Assembly: GCA_947460795.1 (NCBI GenBank) | Contig: CANHJA010000012.1 | Location: 1 to 20,181, forward strand | Direction: 5' to 3' | Origin: Bacteroidota bacterium | Lineage (GTDB): Bacteria; Bacteroidota; Bacteroidia; Chitinophagales; Chitinophagaceae | Length of the DNA stretch: 20,181 bases | Shown here: in pieces, positions 16,827-20,181 of the stretch | How the letters are laid out: every line of letters begins with the position of its first letter | Numbering within the stretch: position 1 is the first letter of the stretch | The notes under the pieces: model-generated | What the model saw: the letters and a program-made list of their open reading frames with translations, nothing else | The model's database searches: none | What the model was told of the DNA's origin: nothing | Position numbers and translations under genes: made by a program

Positions 16827-17336
16827 CTATTTAAACCAGCTGCTGTACATCAAATAATTATTTGCAATTCTATCTATTTCACCATGAATTAATTCTTGCG
16901 AAATATCTTTTACTTTTTTAGCAGGAACTCCTGCGTAAATGCTGCCACTTTCACATTTTGTATTCTCTAAAACTACTGCACCCGCGGCAATAATTGTATT
17001 TGCACCAACATATACATTGTCCATAACAATAGCCCCCATGCCTATTAATACATTATCTTCAATGGTGCAACCATGTACGAGTGCATTGTGTCCTATGGAA
17101 ACATTGTTTCCGATATGTACTTTTGTTTTTTCATATGTACAATGAAGGCAAGCTCCATCTTGTATATTCACTTTATTCCCGATTCGAATGCTGTTTACAT
17201 CACCTCTAACTACTGCATTAAACCACACGCTACATTCTTCGCCAAACACTACATCGCCTACAATGGTAGCATTTGGAGCAATAAAACAAGTGGATGGAAT
17301 AGTCGGCATTACGCCTTTTACAGGTAATATATACAT
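16827..17336 (-). CDS. Gamma-carbonic anhydrase-like hexapeptide-repeat protein
   Basis: From the chosen start (ATG at 17336) this is a 169-residue left-handed beta-helix protein built from hexapeptide repeats (IVGDVVFGEE, VNIQDGACLH, VSIGHNALVHG, VLIGMGAIVMD, TIIAAGAVV) and ending with YAGVPAKKVKDIS. This is the YrdA/CaiE/gamma-carbonic anhydrase family, which forms trimers. The three potential zinc ligands are present: His65, His83 and His88. Carbonic anhydrase activity is possible but many members have no proven activity. An upstream in-frame ATG at 17381 adds 15 residues (KSKFVIRILKSVLI) that are not typical; the family N-terminus is the MYILPVKGV chosen here. It diverges from the aminotransferase gene and meets the reductase gene tail to tail. 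Confidence 0.88.
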   Translation of the reverse strand: MYILPVKGVMPTIPSTCFIAPNATIVGDVVFGEECSVWFNAVVRGDVNSIRIGNKVNIQDGACLHCTYEKTKVHIGNNVSIGHNALVHGCTIEDNVLIGMGAIVMDNVYVGANTIIAAGAVVLENTKCESGSIYAGVPAKKVKDISQELIHGEIDRIANNYLMYSSWFK

Positions 17337-17457
17337 AATAAGTACAGATTTTAAAATACGAATTACGAACTTTGATTTCATAATTACAAATTCTATTTTT
17401 TAAAATGCTATACACCGACAGACTACATCTGACATCTCTATTGTATTTTTACAAACT

Positions 17458-18648
17458 ATGACTCAACGACAATTATTTTTAGAACATGTAGCACAAACTT
17501 CAGAAACACCTTTATGCTTTGAAGTTTCTAAAGCGGAAGGAGTTTATTTAATGAATGAAAATGGGAAAAAACACATTGATTTAATTGGTGGTATCAGTGT
17601 TTGTAATGTCGGTCATGGAAATGAAAAAGTAAAAAAAGCCATTCATGAACAAGTTGAAAAATACATGCATGTAATGGTTTACGGTGAAGTGATTATGAGC
17701 CCACAAGTAGAATATGCGAAGGCTTTGGCAAACCATTTACCTGAAAAGTTGAATAGTATTTATTTTACTAACAGCGGAAGTGAAGCTACAGAAGGGGCTA
17801 TGAAATTAGCCAAACGAATTACAAGTAGAACTAAAATAATTTCGTTTAAAAATTCCTACCATGGAAGTACTCAAGGTGCTCTAAGTGTTATGGGGAGTGA
17901 ATATTGGCAACAAGCTTATCGCCCATTACTACCCAATGTTTTTCAATTTGAATATGGAAGTCAAGAATCGATTGATGCAATTGACGAACAAACAGCATGC
18001 ATAATTTTAGAACTTGTGCAAAGTGAAGCAGGGGTTTTAGTACCAGATACAAATTGGTTACATGCTATTCGAAAAAAATGCGACGAAATGGGCTGCTTGC
18101 TTATTTTTGATGAAATACAAACTGCATTTGGCAGAACAGGGAATTTATTTAGATTTCAAACAATAGAAATAATTCCTGATATTTTGTTGTTAGGAAAAGC
18201 TCTGGGTGGCGGAATGCCTATGGGTGCATTTGTTTCGAGCAAAATGAACATGGATGCATTCACAATTAATCCTGTATTGGGACATATTACTACATTTGGA
18301 GGACATCCTGTGTGTTGTGCTGCAGGCAAGGCAGGATTTGATTTTTTAATAGAAAACAATCTTCATAAATCTGTTTCTAAAAAAGAAGCATTGTTTCATT
18401 CTTTGTTAATTCATCCTGCGATAAAAAAAATAAATAGTTGTGGATTATTAATGGCAATTGAATTTGAAAGTTATGAATTAAATAAAAAAATAATTGACCA
18501 ATGCATATTGAATGGGGTTTTTACTGATTGGTTTTTATTTGCTTCAAATTGTTTACGCATCGCACCGCCACTTATTATTTCTGAAGAAGAAATTAAAGAT
18601 TCGTGTGCAATTATTTTGACTAGCATTGATGAAATTTTAAATGGGTAG
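17458..18648 (+). CDS. Class III PLP-dependent aminotransferase (acetylornithine/ornithine/GABA type)
   Basis: A 396-residue fold-type I aminotransferase of the length usual for the acetylornithine/ornithine group. The phosphate-binding NSGSEATEGAMKLAKR starts at Asn105, and FKNSYHGSTQGALSVMG follows. The PLP-nitrogen aspartate is Asp218 in IFDEIQTAFGRTG. The Schiff-base lysine is Lys247 in LLGKALGGGMPMGAF. GHITTFGGHPVCCAAG is also typical. Substrate cannot be read from sequence: acetylornithine, ornithine, 4-aminobutyrate and other omega-amino donors are all possible. No arginine-biosynthesis gene is adjacent. A downstream membrane glycosyltransferase-like gene overlaps its last eight bases, so the two are probably translated together. 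Upstream lies only a weak TATTTTTA promoter-like box at 17444-17451. Confidence 0.9.
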   Translation: MTQRQLFLEHVAQTSETPLCFEVSKAEGVYLMNENGKKHIDLIGGISVCNVGHGNEKVKKAIHEQVEKYMHVMVYGEVIMSPQVEYAKALANHLPEKLNSIYFTNSGSEATEGAMKLAKRITSRTKIISFKNSYHGSTQGALSVMGSEYWQQAYRPLLPNVFQFEYGSQESIDAIDEQTACIILELVQSEAGVLVPDTNWLHAIRKKCDEMGCLLIFDEIQTAFGRTGNLFRFQTIEIIPDILLLGKALGGGMPMGAFVSSKMNMDAFTINPVLGHITTFGGHPVCCAAGKAGFDFLIENNLHKSVSKKEALFHSLLIHPAIKKINSCGLLMAIEFESYELNKKIIDQCILNGVFTDWFLFASNCLRIAPPLIISEEEIKDSCAIILTSIDEILNG

Positions 18649-20181
18649 ATTTAAAGCATACAAATTTATATATCTGTTTGGGTTATTATTTCTTGGATTA
18701 ATTTCCTGCACAGCAATAATAACAAACGTTTTAAACTACAATCATGTAATTGACTTTATTCTGAATGAAATTAATAGAAAAGATTTGTATGTAATAATTA
18801 CTCAAAATTTTTTTCCAGAATCCAAATTTATACTTGTAAGAAAAATTTCTATTGGATTGAGTTTGTTTTCATTCGTCGGTTTGTTTTATTGTGTTAAACG
18901 TAAAAATACCCTTCTGAATTTACTTGAAGCAGTTGTAAAAAAACTCAAATCGCATTTTTATAATTTCATTTATGAAGTAATAAACAATAGTCCGTCAATC
19001 AATAAATTATTAATCATTTCATTAACAGCGATATCAGCAAGGAGTGTTTTTTATGCATTGGATTTTGATATACAATTTGATGAAGCTTGGAATTATAATT
19101 ATTTTTTACATAATAATATTCTTTACTCGTTTTTTGGGTATAATAATTATCCTCTCCATAATGTTGTTACTTGGTTTTTTTTAAAAGTATTGCCAGATAA
19201 TACTTTTACTATTCGAATCCCTTCCATATTAGTAGGTATTTTATGTTGCATAATCGTTTTTGTAATTATTAAAAAATTAATAAAAAATGAATGGATAGCC
19301 CTTGGTTCAATGTTGGTATTTTCAAGCTTGCCCTTTGTAATAGAATATATGCTGCGATCAAGAGGGGTTATTTTTGAACTCTTTTATACTATCATTGTTT
19401 TTTATTTTTTAGTAACTTATTTATCAGAAAAATTAACCTTCAAAAGGATGTTTTTTTTGTCATTTTTAAATGCATTAGGAACATTCAGTATGCTTTCTCA
19501 CGCCTATTTTATTTTATTTTCTTCTATGGGATTATTGTTGGCGCTACTGTATGAAAAAAGAAAAAAAGAATTAAAGTTTGTATTTGTCTATGCATTTTTG
19601 TCTATCGGTTTTAGCCTGTTTTTATTGCTTCCAATGATATTAGGAACAGGTATATTGTTGGGAATGAATGCAGGAATTAGTCAATCTAATTTTTTAACAT
19701 TGCATTACACAAACTCCTTTGAATGTTACTCAACTTTTTTATTTGGATATCGTTATTTTATTATTGGTTATATTATTGTTTTTTTGTTATTAATATTCAC
19801 TAAAGACAAACAAATAAAAAGGATTGCTCTTTTTAATTTGTGTTTTGTAGGGGCTGTATTTTTAATTCCATTGTTTACTAAAACAATCCCTCCTGAGCGA
19901 ACAATGGGAATGCTAACCATTTTGCCTATTACTTTAATACCATGTTGTTTTACTATTTTAAAACAACATTGGTTATTGCTCCTATCTTTTTTATACTGTT
20001 TGTTTTTGAACTGTTTCATTTTTACTATCAGCGATTTTTTTTGGAGTAAAAAACTAGACAATTATGTGCTAGCAGTAAGCAAACAATTAATCGCTCATCA
20101 TATTCATACAATAACAAGCAAAACAGATTTTTTCAACTACTTTATCCCAGGCGTTACGTATAATTATTTTTTACAAAATCA
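18641..20181 (+). CDS. Polytopic membrane protein, probable GT-C glycosyltransferase, 3' end cut by window edge
   Basis: An open frame from ATG at 18641 to the right edge (513 full codons, no stop). It is very hydrophobic, with about ten or more membrane segments. The first two are near residues 9-30 and 77-95, then comes a short polar stretch and a dense series of helices. The motif FDEAWNYNYF places Asp147-Glu148 in the first large outer loop. It is followed by NYPLHNVVTWF and FTIRIPSILVGI, the pattern of PMT/ArnT-like GT-C enzymes that use polyprenyl-phosphate sugars, where the acidic pair is catalytic. A later SRG (VIEYMLRSRGVIFELFYT) also fits. Acceptor and donor are unknown. It overlaps the end of the aminotransferase by eight bases, pointing to one transcript. 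A frame cut by the edge is easily missed when only closed ORFs are considered. Confidence 0.72.
   Translation, partial: MGRFKAYKFIYLFGLLFLGLISCTAIITNVLNYNHVIDFILNEINRKDLYVIITQNFFPESKFILVRKISIGLSLFSFVGLFYCVKRKNTLLNLLEAVVKKLKSHFYNFIYEVINNSPSINKLLIISLTAISARSVFYALDFDIQFDEAWNYNYFLHNNILYSFFGYNNYPLHNVVTWFFLKVLPDNTFTIRIPSILVGILCCIIVFVIIKKLIKNEWIALGSMLVFSSLPFVIEYMLRSRGVIFELFYTIIVFYFLVTYLSEKLTFKRMFFLSFLNALGTFSMLSHAYFILFSSMGLLLALLYEKRKKELKFVFVYAFLSIGFSLFLLLPMILGTGILLGMNAGISQSNFLTLHYTNSFECYSTFLFGYRYFIIGYIIVFLLLIFTKDKQIKRIALFNLCFVGAVFLIPLFTKTIPPERTMGMLTILPITLIPCCFTILKQHWLLLLSFLYCLFLNCFIFTISDFFWSKKLDNYVLAVSKQLIAHHIHTITSKTDFFNYFIPGVTYNYFLQN

Noticed and set aside
17337..17381. N-terminal 15-residue extension of the gamma-carbonic-anhydrase-like protein
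   Set aside because: The family typically starts at the MYILPVKGV segment; the extension has no family match.
19768..20061. A 97-codon minus-strand frame
   Set aside because: It lies inside the open plus-strand GT-C-like frame, is Lys-rich as expected for the reverse of a Phe/Leu-rich membrane gene, and has no recognisable domain.

Overview
The window looks like chromosomal DNA of an AT-rich member of the Bacteroidota (G+C about one third by eye). The evidence is a DUF6089/PorG-type outer-membrane barrel, a PaaE-type reductase, Bacteroidota-style -7 boxes (TATCTTTG) just upstream of two genes, and a general lack of Shine-Dalgarno sequences. I see no rRNA, tRNA, CRISPR array, transposase or phage gene. 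The content is mostly housekeeping and cell-envelope functions, in single genes or very short units on both strands.

Left part (1-5900): a fused NuoE/NuoF-type NADH-oxidising flavoprotein runs off the left edge (minus strand). Next come a small NadR-type P-loop kinase (minus), an exported von Willebrand A-domain protein (plus), the release-factor methyltransferase PrmC (minus) and a lipoprotein diverging from it (plus). The lipoprotein ends at a perfect 32-bp palindrome that can terminate transcription from both sides.

Centre (5900-14610, all minus): a 2055-residue exported alpha-2-macroglobulin-like protein with an intact thioester motif (Cys1642-Val-Glu-Gln1645), a DUF6089 outer-membrane beta-barrel with its own terminator, and a family 9 glycosyltransferase.

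Right part (14810-20181): a queuosine-precursor transporter (VUT/YhhQ family, plus), a PaaE-type FAD/[2Fe-2S] reductase (plus), a gamma-carbonic-anhydrase-like hexapeptide protein (minus) meeting it tail to tail with one base between, a class III aminotransferase (plus), and a large polytopic membrane protein that looks like a GT-C glycosyltransferase. The last gene starts inside the end of the aminotransferase and runs off the right edge.

The genes do not form one pathway. The clearest common theme is the envelope: A2M-like protein, lipoprotein, vWA protein, barrel, and two glycosyltransferases. I see no convincing new multi-gene system. The most noteworthy items are the giant thioester protein without a PBP1c partner, the fused NADH dehydrogenase module cut by the edge, the aminotransferase/GT-C overlap, and an inverted repeat in front of the reductase gene.
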